From: Marinosulfonomonas sp.
Lineage (GTDB): Bacteria > Pseudomonadota > Alphaproteobacteria > Rhodobacterales > Rhodobacteraceae
NCBI GenBank assembly: GCA_019090845.1
Contig: JAHRVD010000299.1
Location: 1 to 5,466 of the forward strand
DNA: 5,466 nucleotides
Direction of reading: 5' to 3'
Below are positions 1-5,466 of this stretch, piece after piece (positions within the stretch are counted from its first letter, which is position 1; each line of letters begins with the position of its first letter). A program made the translations under genes and the position numbers. The notes under the pieces are model-generated. The model had not been told where the DNA came from and ran no database searches. It saw nothing but the letters and a program-made list of their open reading frames with translations.

Positions 1-949
1 CGTGCTTTATACAGACATGCGGATCGAAAAACTGGACGGTCTAAACACCTCGCACGCCGAGGGCACATTGAACATTCTGACCGGGCGTTACTTGGCCTAT
101 CGCGATGTGGGAAGCGGGTTTTTGGCTGACCGGTTGGTTCCAACCGAGCCAACGCTTTTTGAGTATTTTCGGGCAAACTTTGACGTCCCACCACATGAAG
201 TTTTGCTGATAAATGGCGAGGATCGCCCGCAGGAAGAGTTCTTTACATACGGTTTGCACCGCCACTACGGCGTTGATTTCCGCTCTGAGATGCTCAGCCT
301 GCATCGCTTCAAACTGTATAAAAACGCCAAAATTCTCGCCGATCAGAACCTGACCGAGGCGGCGCATTCAGCCGCGCAGACCGAATACGATAAACTGCTG
401 GCCGCGGACATTCGCACAACTTCGCCGGAACAATCCGGGCCAATCGCGGGTTTCTGGCAAAACTGGCGGACGCACTACGGCGATGACGGGCTGCGCAATC
501 CGCGCGGCGACCGGCTGTTGACAGAATTGAGCATCCGCGCAATGGCACAGCTTCGCCCACGTCTTATGATGGTCAACTATCAGGACCCCGATTATGTGCA
601 CTGGGGCAACGCATCACATTACACGCGCGCCATTTCCATCATTGATGAAGGGCTGGCACAGATCGTCGATTTTGCCGACCACGATCCGTTTTATCGCGAC
701 AATACGATATTTGTCGTCGTGCCTGATTGTGGCAGAGACGCCAATTTGTTGGTTGACCTGCCCTATCAGCACCATTTCAATTCACGCTCGGCGCATGAAA
801 TCTGGGCCCTGGTCTTTGGTTCGGGCATTGGCAAAAACCGGGTTGTGGACGAGCCAGTTGACCAAAGCGCGATTGCCAAAAGCATTGCCGCCCTCATGGG
901 GTTCACTGCAGATCGCGCCGAGGGCGATGTTTTGCCGGGCTTGGCATAA
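1..949 (+). CDS. Alkaline-phosphatase-superfamily hydrolase (sulfatase/phosphodiesterase-like), 5' partial
   Basis: About 315 residues are visible, with the frame open through the left edge. A GTG at base 2 could serve as a start, but the N-terminal strand with the first metal-binding Asp of this superfamily is missing, so the gene almost certainly begins outside the window. Residue numbers count from that GTG. Residues 16-30 (TSHAEGTLNILTGRY) resemble the nucleophile region that precedes the conserved LTGRY turn, but lack the CxPSR motif of formylglycine sulfatases. Residues 195-202 (DPDYVHWG) fit the PDxxxH metal-ligand motif and are followed by the usual helix with YTRAIxxxD. PDCGRD at 241-246 stands where many members have DHG, and HHF at 257-259 could supply the last His ligand. 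The C-terminus (VDQ..IA..I..LMGF) is typical of the fold. It overlaps the next gene by one base. Superfamily membership is fairly secure; the substrate (phosphate or sulfate ester) is unknown. Confidence 0.75.
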   Translation, partial: VLYTDMRIEKLDGLNTSHAEGTLNILTGRYLAYRDVGSGFLADRLVPTEPTLFEYFRANFDVPPHEVLLINGEDRPQEEFFTYGLHRHYGVDFRSEMLSLHRFKLYKNAKILADQNLTEAAHSAAQTEYDKLLAADIRTTSPEQSGPIAGFWQNWRTHYGDDGLRNPRGDRLLTELSIRAMAQLRPRLMMVNYQDPDYVHWGNASHYTRAISIIDEGLAQIVDFADHDPFYRDNTIFVVVPDCGRDANLLVDLPYQHHFNSRSAHEIWALVFGSGIGKNRVVDEPVDQSAIAKSIAALMGFTADRAEGDVLPGLA

Positions 950-1944
950 TGAGCGGCGAAGTATCCAGAACTGCTTCATTCATTGCTCGCCTTGCCGGCG
1001 GACTTAGAACACTTGTGGTTGGAACGCTTCTTAGTTTGTCCGCCCTGGGTTCTGTAATTCTTCTTGGCTGGCTGATGGCACTGATGCGGCGGCGCGCGTT
1101 GTTGGTGGCAGGTCTGCCGCTGGTAGAACATGACCACCCAAGATGGCTTTTATCATCGTCACACGACACTTTTCCCAAACGCTTGGCAGGCGGACTTGGC
1201 GGCAATATTTCGCGCGGCGTCGCAGCCGCCGCCAGTTTGGCAATAGCCACATTTCCTTTTGCGGTATTCTGGATGGTCGCCTGGTGGGCCGGGTGGGAGA
1301 ATTCGTTCAACAAAGGCTATGAGTATGCTTTTGTTGGACCAATGGTTGGGTTTGCCGGCATCCTATTATTTGCGGTGGTGATGGTCTTTGTCCCGATGGC
1401 GCTGGTGCATCAGGTGGTTGAACAAAGGCCCTTTTCGTTCTTTGAATTGCGGCGCGTAAGAAGTGTCGTTTCACACACTGGCCCCAGCTACATCCTTTGG
1501 GCTGCGGCTTGCGTCATATTATCGTTTCCAATTTTCCTCAGCCGGGCGCTCCCTGCCTTTGCAGAGGATTTTTTTCCAGCAATCAGCGAGCTGACAATTG
1601 ATGAGGCCGCCGGTGTAAAACTGGCCATCAGTCTGGCCGTGGGACTATATCTGTTTGTTACGTTGATGTTTCTAAAACGCTGGTCGGCTGGCATCTATGC
1701 ACGCGCAGCAAAACGCGCCGCTGCAAGCGTCGACGCACCGCTGTGGCAAAACAGCGCTTTTGTCAGCGACAATCTTTATTCTGACGGGAAAACACCGTGG
1801 AGGATTGCCCGGTTGGCGCGGCTATGCCTTTTGATAGTTATCTGGGCGGGGTTGGCAGGTCTTATTTTCGTGGGGCAGTTTGTGAACCATGCTTGGCATG
1901 TTTGGCTGACACACCCCGTCGTATTTTTGCCCTGGGTTATGTGA
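949..1944 (+). CDS. Six-helix integral membrane protein of unknown function
   Basis: I cannot name this 331-residue protein. The ATG shares its A with the stop codon of the upstream hydrolase gene (TAATG), so translation is probably coupled and the start is well supported. Hydrophobic segments lie at about residues 22-46, 91-115, 128-153, 180-202, 222-243 and 291-311, predicting six membrane helices. Arg-rich stretches follow helix 1 (RRR at 47-49) and helix 3 (ELRRVR at 166-171), and a basic segment (YARAAKRAA) follows helix 5. By the positive-inside rule these mark cytoplasmic loops. There is no cleavable signal peptide and no recognisable catalytic motif. The C-terminus ends in an aromatic tail with HP and LPW. 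The middle part loosely recalls uncharacterised bacterial membrane families such as DUF4013, but this is only an impression. The tight linkage suggests work with the hydrolase at the envelope. It ends 33 bases before the convergent tupA gene. Confidence 0.8.
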   Translation: MSGEVSRTASFIARLAGGLRTLVVGTLLSLSALGSVILLGWLMALMRRRALLVAGLPLVEHDHPRWLLSSSHDTFPKRLAGGLGGNISRGVAAAASLAIATFPFAVFWMVAWWAGWENSFNKGYEYAFVGPMVGFAGILLFAVVMVFVPMALVHQVVEQRPFSFFELRRVRSVVSHTGPSYILWAAACVILSFPIFLSRALPAFAEDFFPAISELTIDEAAGVKLAISLAVGLYLFVTLMFLKRWSAGIYARAAKRAAASVDAPLWQNSAFVSDNLYSDGKTPWRIARLARLCLLIVIWAGLAGLIFVGQFVNHAWHVWLTHPVVFLPWVM

Positions 1945-1977
1945 TCTTGCCAAAGCCCTGATAAACCGCAGATAAGA

Positions 1978-2790
1978 TTAATCGGCGCTTCGGGCATTGA
2001 AAGTAAACATGGTCATGCCACTGATTTTGTAGTCATTTATCAGCGTTTTTGCGCTGTCGCTGGTCAGCCAGATTTCCAACCTTGCCGCGCGATTGGCCTT
2101 GATATGCCCGTGCAAATCAGGGTTCACCGGTATGTAGGCATATTGATTTATCAAAGCAGGATCACCGGCGGAAAGTATCGCCAGATCGCCCTTGTTGCGA
2201 AAATTCTGCCAACTGGCCCGATCCGACAAAAGATAGGCGTTCATCGCGCTGCCGGTATTTAGCGCAGCCCCCATACCTGCCCCCACGGCCCGATACCAAG
2301 CCCCGAATTCCGTATGATCCAGACCGGCCGCGCGCCACAAGGACAGCTCTTTTTTATGCGTTCCGCTGTCGTCGCCACGGCTGACAAAAGGAAGTTTGGC
2401 CAAGGCCAATGCGTGCATTACTTGCGTTGCATTCTTCGCCGCGCCAATAGCCGCCGGGTCGCTGGCCGGGCCGACAAAAACAAAGTCGTTATACATTATT
2501 TCGCGCCGATATGTTCCATAGCCACGGGCGACGAATTCCACCTCGTCCGCGCGCGAATGCACCAGTATCGCGTCAACATCCCCGGCCCGGCCCAGTCGCA
2601 GCGCCTGCCCGGTTCCCACCACCAGCAACTGCACGTCCAGCCCGGTGTCCCTGAGGATTGCAGGCAGCAATATATCCGCCAGCCCGGAATTGTGAAAAGA
2701 CGTGGTCACCGCCAACTTCATCTGCTCAGCGCGGCTCGCCGACCCCCACGCAAAAACCAACAGAATAGCCGACAAAACGATCCGCATCAT
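1978..2790 (-). CDS. tupA: Tungstate ABC transporter, periplasmic substrate-binding protein TupA
   Basis: This 270-residue protein binds tungstate in the periplasm and delivers it to the TupBC complex. Residues 1-21 form a Sec signal peptide with a hydrophobic core (VLSAILLVFAW) and a likely cut after Ser-Arg-Ala21. The mature part begins with the anion-binding motif VTTSFHNSG (28-36), a variant of the TupA TTTS motif. Next come VGTGQAL (58-64), GDVDAILVH (70-78), YNDFVFVGP (100-108) and SRGDDSGTH (137-145), all hallmarks of TupA. Arg138 and Thr144 have the same spacing as the tungstate-contacting Arg118 and Thr124 reported for Desulfovibrio alaskensis TupA. The ATG overlaps the tupC stop by four bases (ATGA), so the two are translationally coupled; a second ATG follows immediately, and either may be used. 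TupA proteins prefer tungstate strongly over molybdate; that this one does is inferred from family membership. It is the last gene of the operon. Confidence 0.93.
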   Translation of the reverse strand: MMRIVLSAILLVFAWGSASRAEQMKLAVTTSFHNSGLADILLPAILRDTGLDVQLLVVGTGQALRLGRAGDVDAILVHSRADEVEFVARGYGTYRREIMYNDFVFVGPASDPAAIGAAKNATQVMHALALAKLPFVSRGDDSGTHKKELSLWRAAGLDHTEFGAWYRAVGAGMGAALNTGSAMNAYLLSDRASWQNFRNKGDLAILSAGDPALINQYAYIPVNPDLHGHIKANRAARLEIWLTSDSAKTLINDYKISGMTMFTFNARSAD

Positions 2791-3503
2791 TCGATGATGT
2801 CCCCGTTCAGGAACGCCCGCGCCTGCGGTGTTTCAGGTTGTGCAAAGAATTGCTTTGCCGCGCCAAATTCGTGCAAATTCCCCTGCAACATGAACATCAC
2901 GTCTGTGGCCAGCCGACGCGCCTGCCCCATGTCATGTGTTGCCATCACAATACGTGTTCCCGCGCGGCTTGTTTCAAGCAGTAATTCTTCGATCTCGCGC
3001 GTCGCACGACCGTCCAGATTGGCGCAGGGTTCATCCAGAAACAACACATCCGGTTTTTGGATCAGGGCCCGCGCCAAGGCCAGTTTTTGTTTCTCGCCAC
3101 CCGACAGCATCATCGCGTCCTGTTCCAATGCTCTGTCCAGATGGATCCGCCCAGCCCAGTCATTCACGGTTTTGGTTGCTGAAGATTTGGACACGCCGCG
3201 CAACGACAGCGGGTAGCTCAGGTTTTCTTTAACGGATCGGCGCAACATTATCGGATTTTGGAAAACATAGGCTTGGCGCTTTTGCACATCAATCTGTGTC
3301 CCCTGCCAATCAACAGTCCCTTCGGCCAGACGTTGCAGACCGTGCATCAGCCGAAGCAGCGTGGTTTTGCCAGACCCGTTTGGCCCCATCACAATGGTAA
3401 AGCCCACCGGGCCAATTTCAGCATCAATCGGACCGATCAGCCTTTTGCCGCGCCTTTTGGCCACGGCACCGGTCAGAACCAGCGGAAGTATCGTATCTAC
3501 CAT
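2787..3503 (-). CDS. tupC: Tungstate ABC transporter, ATP-binding protein TupC
   Basis: This is the cytoplasmic ATPase that powers tungstate import through TupB. With the ATG at 3503 it has 238 residues and the complete set of ABC motifs: Walker A GPNGSGKTT (40-48), Q-loop Gln82 (VFQNP), signature LSGGE (133-137), Walker B VLFLDEP (153-159), D-loop NLDG (162-165) and H-loop His190 (ATHD). The frame stays open upstream to an ATG at 3578. I prefer the start at 3503 because it gives the usual family length, has a good Shine-Dalgarno sequence six bases upstream, and makes the compact ATGGTAG overlap of seven bases with the tupB stop. The upstream extension would lie wholly inside tupB. The stop overlaps the tupA start by four bases. 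There is no C-terminal regulatory domain such as the one in ModC. The assignment to tungstate rather than molybdate or sulfate comes mainly from its neighbours. Confidence 0.92.
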   Translation of the reverse strand: MVDTILPLVLTGAVAKRRGKRLIGPIDAEIGPVGFTIVMGPNGSGKTTLLRLMHGLQRLAEGTVDWQGTQIDVQKRQAYVFQNPIMLRRSVKENLSYPLSLRGVSKSSATKTVNDWAGRIHLDRALEQDAMMLSGGEKQKLALARALIQKPDVLFLDEPCANLDGRATREIEELLLETSRAGTRIVMATHDMGQARRLATDVMFMLQGNLHEFGAAKQFFAQPETPQARAFLNGDIIE

Positions 3504-4201
3504 CGCCCGTCCCTTTCCGTGCGCGACAATCGGTGGATTGCAAGGTTCACCACAATCGCCAGCCCAATCAGCACACACCCCAACCCCAGCGCCAAAGCGA
3601 AATCACCTTTGCCGGTTTCCAAGGCAATTGCCGTCGTCAGAACGCGCGTGGCATGGTCAATATTTCCCCCAACGATCATGATCGCGCCAACCTCGCCAAT
3701 CGCGCGGCCAAACCCCGCCAACGAGGCCGTCAGCAAGGCGCGCCGCCCATCCCACATCAAGGTCCGTATCCTTTGCCAGTGTCCGGTGTTCAACGAGATC
3801 AGCAAATCATGATAGTCGGCCCAAAGTTCGCGCATGCTTTGATGTGCGATCGAGGCAATCAGTGGTGTGATAATGATCACCTGCGCGATGATCATTGCAG
3901 CCGGGGTGAACAACAGCCCGAATACGCCAAATGGCCCGGTTCGTGAAAACAACATGTAAACGACCAGACCGACGACCACCGGCGGCAACCCCATCAGCGC
4001 GTTCATAACTGCAATCGCTGTGCGACGGTGGCGAAACCGGCGGATTGCCAGCCATGTTCCAAACGGCAAGCCGATTGCGGACGCAATGACCAGCGCGCTT
4101 AAGCTCACCTGAAGCGAGCGCAACGTAATCTCGACCAGATCCCGGTCAAGTGCGACCAGCAACCAGAACGCCGCCTTCAGACCTTCAAAAATATCGCTCA
4201 T
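3497..4201 (-). CDS. tupB: Tungstate ABC transporter, permease TupB
   Basis: This inner-membrane permease of about 234 residues forms the tungstate channel with TupC. Hydrophobic segments lie at about 30-53, 63-85, 95-118, 155-177 and 203-222, the layout of the small ABC import permeases of the molybdate/tungstate group. The cytoplasmic coupling loop and following helix carry ASLAGFGRAIGEVGA (159-173) and then IVGGNI (176-181), a stretch very characteristic of TupB. NALMGLPPVVVG (67-78) is also typical. Start choice: the ATG at 4201 gives the family's usual N-terminus (MSDIFEGLKAAF). An in-frame ATG at 4249 would add 16 residues rich in Pro, Gly and charge. Neither has a strong ribosome binding site: AGGG lies 12 bases before the first, and nothing clear precedes the second. 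It is the first gene of the tup operon and overlaps tupC by seven bases. Confidence 0.9.
   Translation of the reverse strand: MSDIFEGLKAAFWLLVALDRDLVEITLRSLQVSLSALVIASAIGLPFGTWLAIRRFRHRRTAIAVMNALMGLPPVVVGLVVYMLFSRTGPFGVFGLLFTPAAMIIAQVIIITPLIASIAHQSMRELWADYHDLLISLNTGHWQRIRTLMWDGRRALLTASLAGFGRAIGEVGAIMIVGGNIDHATRVLTTAIALETGKGDFALALGLGCVLIGLAIVVNLAIHRLSRTERDGRW
3510..3518 (-). promoter_or_regulatory. Ribosome binding site of tupC
   Basis: Read on the minus strand this is GGAAAGGGA, six bases before the ATG at 3503. It lies inside the 3' end of tupB and is the main reason to place the tupC start at 3503 rather than at the further upstream ATG at 3578. Confidence 0.6.
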
Positions 4202-4218
4202 TGCGTGAACCAGCCCTG

Positions 4219-4237
4219 CCCGGTCGACTTGGCCGGG
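4219..4237 (-). repeat. Short GC-rich inverted repeat in the tupB leader
   Basis: CCCGG at 4219-4223 and CCGGG at 4233-4237 can pair as a five-base stem with a nine-base loop. The repeat sits 18-36 bases before the preferred tupB start at 4201, just upstream of the weak AGGG ribosome binding site, or inside the coding region if the start at 4249 is used. It could affect access to the ribosome binding site, but a stem this short is common by chance in GC-rich DNA. Confidence 0.25.
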
Positions 4238-4282
4238 TTTGGGCGACATTCTGCGTTTTCATCGCGCGAGTCCAACATCGAA

Positions 4283-4295
4283 TGCAAAAATTGCA
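4283..4295. repeat. AT-rich palindrome TGCAA-AAA-TTGCA between tetR and tupB
   Basis: A perfect five-base inverted repeat with a three-base spacer lies in the 99-base gap between the tetR stop (4301) and the preferred tupB start (4201). It is AT-rich in a GC-rich setting and falls where a tup promoter or operator should be. It is not followed by a T-run on the minus strand, so it is a poor terminator for tetR. A regulator site is possible. I cannot match it to a known ModE- or TunR-type operator. Confidence 0.35.
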
Positions 4296-4300
4296 GAATT

Positions 4301-4966
4301 TTAGACCGGTGAGAACAGGCCGTCAGGCAGACTATCAAAAAGGTCTTGCCCTTCTGGCGTCAAAAGTCCGTTCAGGATGATGTCGATCGTGTCAGATATG
4401 TATTCATCCAAGCCAATACGTGGCTTGAAATACCAACCTTTCAACGCCCAACCGTGCGCGGCGAAAACGATTTGGTAGGTCAGAATATCAACATTGACAG
4501 AACGCAGGATACCCTGCCCGATGCAATCGCGAATGATTTCACCAATGATCGCATTGGTTTCCATTTCACTTTCCTGAATGGAATTCCGGCGCGATTGGGA
4601 CAGGGATTTTGTCGCCTGATAGGCTAAGGTCGTCGCCGCAAGATGCCGGTCAACGACCCGGCAATAGGCATCAATGGCCCGCACCAGACATTCCAGCGGG
4701 CTTTTTACGCCGACAATCGAGCGCGGAATTTCGACTGCATATTCCTCGACGACCTGCTGCAAAACCAAAAGCAGTACGTCCTCTTTTTCGCGAACATACA
4801 GGTAGATAAGCCCCTGGCTGATACCAGCCTCGGCGGCGAGTTCCTTTATCGTGGTGTTGTTAAACCCATTGCTGGAAAATAACTTGGTTGCGGCCCGAAC
4901 GATCTGGGCGCGCCGTTTTTGCACCAATTCGGGGTTTTCAACGCTTGCCGTTACCTTGGTGCTCAT
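4301..4966 (-). CDS. TetR/AcrR-family transcriptional regulator
   Basis: This is a 221-residue one-component repressor type. The TetR_N DNA-binding domain occupies about residues 18-66: the first helix includes IVRAATKLFSSNGF (22-35), and the helix-turn-helix runs TTIKELAAEAGISQGLIYLY (38-57), followed by the usual KED and helix 4. Residues 70-221 form the variable ligand-binding and dimer domain, which does not show its ligand by eye. The start at 4966 is supported by AGGGA nine bases upstream and by a normal-length N-terminal arm of about 20 residues. It follows the crotonase gene on the same strand after 69 bases. Many TetR regulators beside acyl-CoA enzymes respond to acyl-CoA or the corresponding acids, so control of that locus is the likeliest role. 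Control of the tup genes downstream is less likely but not excluded. Confidence 0.9.
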   Translation of the reverse strand: MSTKVTASVENPELVQKRRAQIVRAATKLFSSNGFNNTTIKELAAEAGISQGLIYLYVREKEDVLLLVLQQVVEEYAVEIPRSIVGVKSPLECLVRAIDAYCRVVDRHLAATTLAYQATKSLSQSRRNSIQESEMETNAIIGEIIRDCIGQGILRSVNVDILTYQIVFAAHGWALKGWYFKPRIGLDEYISDTIDIILNGLLTPEGQDLFDSLPDGLFSPV

Positions 4967-4975
4967 CGTTGACTA

Positions 4976-4980
4976 TCCCT
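4976..4980 (-). promoter_or_regulatory. Ribosome binding site of the tetR gene
   Basis: AGGGA on the minus strand lies nine bases before the ATG at 4966 and supports that start. Confidence 0.5.
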
Positions 4981-4989
4981 GCATAAATG

Positions 4990-5018
4990 GACGCGCACCG
5001 ACAATACCGATGCGCGTC
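4990..5018 (-). repeat. Perfect 8-bp inverted repeat between the crotonase and tetR genes
   Basis: GACGCGCA at 4990-4997 and TGCGCGTC at 5011-5018 are exact reverse complements separated by 13 bases. In the minus-strand transcript the stem can be extended inward by further pairs, mostly through G-U pairing. It lies 17 bases after the crotonase stop and 23 bases before the tetR ATG. It may be a weak terminator for the crotonase transcript, although no T-run follows, or a palindromic operator at which the TetR protein controls its own gene. Confidence 0.5.
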
Positions 5019-5035
5019 TGTGTTTTGGTCCGCCC

Positions 5036-5466
5036 TTAGCGGAAGCGCGCAAAGTCCGGTGCGCGTTTTTCAAGGAATGCGTTGCGTCCCTCTTCTGCTT
5101 CTTCCGAATTTACGAAAGCGTTCAGACCATCGGCGGCCATTTTGACCTGACCGAAAATATGCGCGCTGTCGGCATTAAAGGCATGTTTCAGGAACTTGAT
5201 CGCAGTTGGGCTAAGCGCCACGGCTTCGGATGCCATTGCGCGCGCCTCTTCCATCAACTTGTCGGCCGGAACGACCTTGTTGACCAAGCCCCAATCCATC
5301 GCGGTCTGTGCGTCATACTGGCGACAGAAAAACCAGATTTCCCGCGCGCGTTTTTCACCAACGGTGCGCGCCAGATACGCCGAGCCCCAACCTGCATCAA
5401 ACGAACCAACCCGCGGACCAGCCTGACCGAATTTGGCGTGTTCTGCGGCTATCGTCACGTCACAGA
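5036..5466 (-). CDS. MenB-like crotonase-fold enzyme (enoyl-CoA hydratase/isomerase family), C-terminal part
   Basis: The visible 142 residues are the C-terminal half of a crotonase-superfamily enzyme that acts on a CoA thioester. The frame is open to the right edge. A GTG at 5458 is not the start: the preceding codons read Cys-Asp, giving the conserved CDVTIAAEHAKFGQ strand. Numbering from that GTG codon, FGQAGPRVGSFDAGWG (10-25), REIWFFCRQYDAQ (39-51), GLVNKVVP (57-64), SPTAIKFLKHAFNAD (83-97) and FLEKRAPDF (128-136) match 1,4-dihydroxy-2-naphthoyl-CoA synthase (MenB) much better than ordinary enoyl-CoA hydratases. Ser19 and Asp21 fit E. coli MenB Ser161 and Asp163, and Gly14 fits Gly156. 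However, the position of MenB Tyr258 is Val116 (FVNSEEAEEG). Rhodobacterales-type bacteria normally use ubiquinone, so a role in acyl-CoA or alicyclic acid breakdown (compare BadI) is at least as likely as menaquinone synthesis. The regulator gene lies directly downstream. Confidence 0.85.
   Translation of the reverse strand, partial: CDVTIAAEHAKFGQAGPRVGSFDAGWGSAYLARTVGEKRAREIWFFCRQYDAQTAMDWGLVNKVVPADKLMEEARAMASEAVALSPTAIKFLKHAFNADSAHIFGQVKMAADGLNAFVNSEEAEEGRNAFLEKRAPDFARFR

Noticed and set aside
903..1313. A 136-codon minus-strand frame opposite the hydrolase/membrane-protein junction
   Set aside because: It overlaps two well-supported plus-strand genes, is rich in Arg, Pro and Ser, and has no recognisable domain.
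1945..1977. A possible bidirectional terminator between the convergent membrane-protein gene and tupA
   Set aside because: Only a distant five-base ATCTT/AAGAT pairing with a loop of more than 20 bases is visible, with no GC-rich stem and no T-run. I do not call a terminator here.
2314..3216. A 300-codon open frame on the plus strand opposite tupA and tupC
   Set aside because: It lies antisense to two genes with complete family motifs, has a low-complexity Arg/Ser-rich composition and matches no family I know. It is a shadow of GC-rich coding DNA.
3504..3578. Upstream extension of tupC to an earlier ATG
   Set aside because: It would add 25 residues lying inside tupB, would not match the ABC ATPase N-terminus, and competes with a start that has a good ribosome binding site at the stop/start overlap.
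3258..3812. A 184-codon plus-strand open frame opposite tupC and tupB
   Set aside because: It is antisense to motif-bearing genes, shows no domain and has the Pro/Ala/Thr-rich composition of a shadow frame.
4281..4300. Rho-independent terminator for the tetR gene
   Set aside because: The hairpin is only five base pairs, AT-rich, and is not followed by a T-run on the minus strand.
5456..5458. GTG as the start of the crotonase-like gene
   Set aside because: The codon encodes Val in the conserved strand CDVTIAA, and the catalytic N-terminal half of the fold would be missing. The gene continues beyond the right edge.

Overview
The window looks like ordinary chromosomal DNA from a moderately GC-rich alphaproteobacterium, most likely a marine member of the Rhodobacterales. 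This rests on the protein style, the compact gene packing and a typical TupBCA tungstate transporter. The taxonomic call is an inference; no rRNA or marker gene is present. Almost every base is coding. I see no mobile element, CRISPR array, tRNA or rRNA.

Layout. Positions 1-1944 (+ strand) hold a translationally coupled pair: the C-terminal part of an alkaline-phosphatase-superfamily hydrolase, whose start lies off the left edge, and a six-helix membrane protein that I cannot assign. They overlap by one base (TAATG). A 33-base junction separates them from a convergent minus-strand block. That block, read right to left, contains: the C-terminal half of a MenB-like crotonase-fold enzyme (5036-5466, cut by the right edge); a TetR-family regulator (4301-4966); and a three-gene tungstate ABC transporter in the order tupB permease (3497-4201), tupC ATPase (2787-3503), tupA periplasmic binding protein (1978-2790). 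The tup genes overlap by 7 and 4 bases and are surely one transcription unit.

How the genes work together. TupA would capture tungstate in the periplasm, TupB form the channel and TupC hydrolyse ATP, supplying tungsten for cofactor-dependent enzymes that are not in this window. The TetR gene lies directly downstream of the crotonase gene and may regulate an acyl-CoA catabolic locus extending to the right. A perfect 8-bp inverted repeat in the gap between them could be its operator. The hydrolase/membrane pair may act at the envelope, but its substrate is unknown.

The most unusual points are the MenB-like enzyme that has valine at the position of the conserved catalytic tyrosine, and the coupled pair of an atypical phosphatase-like protein and an unassigned membrane protein. 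I found nothing that can be firmly called a new system.
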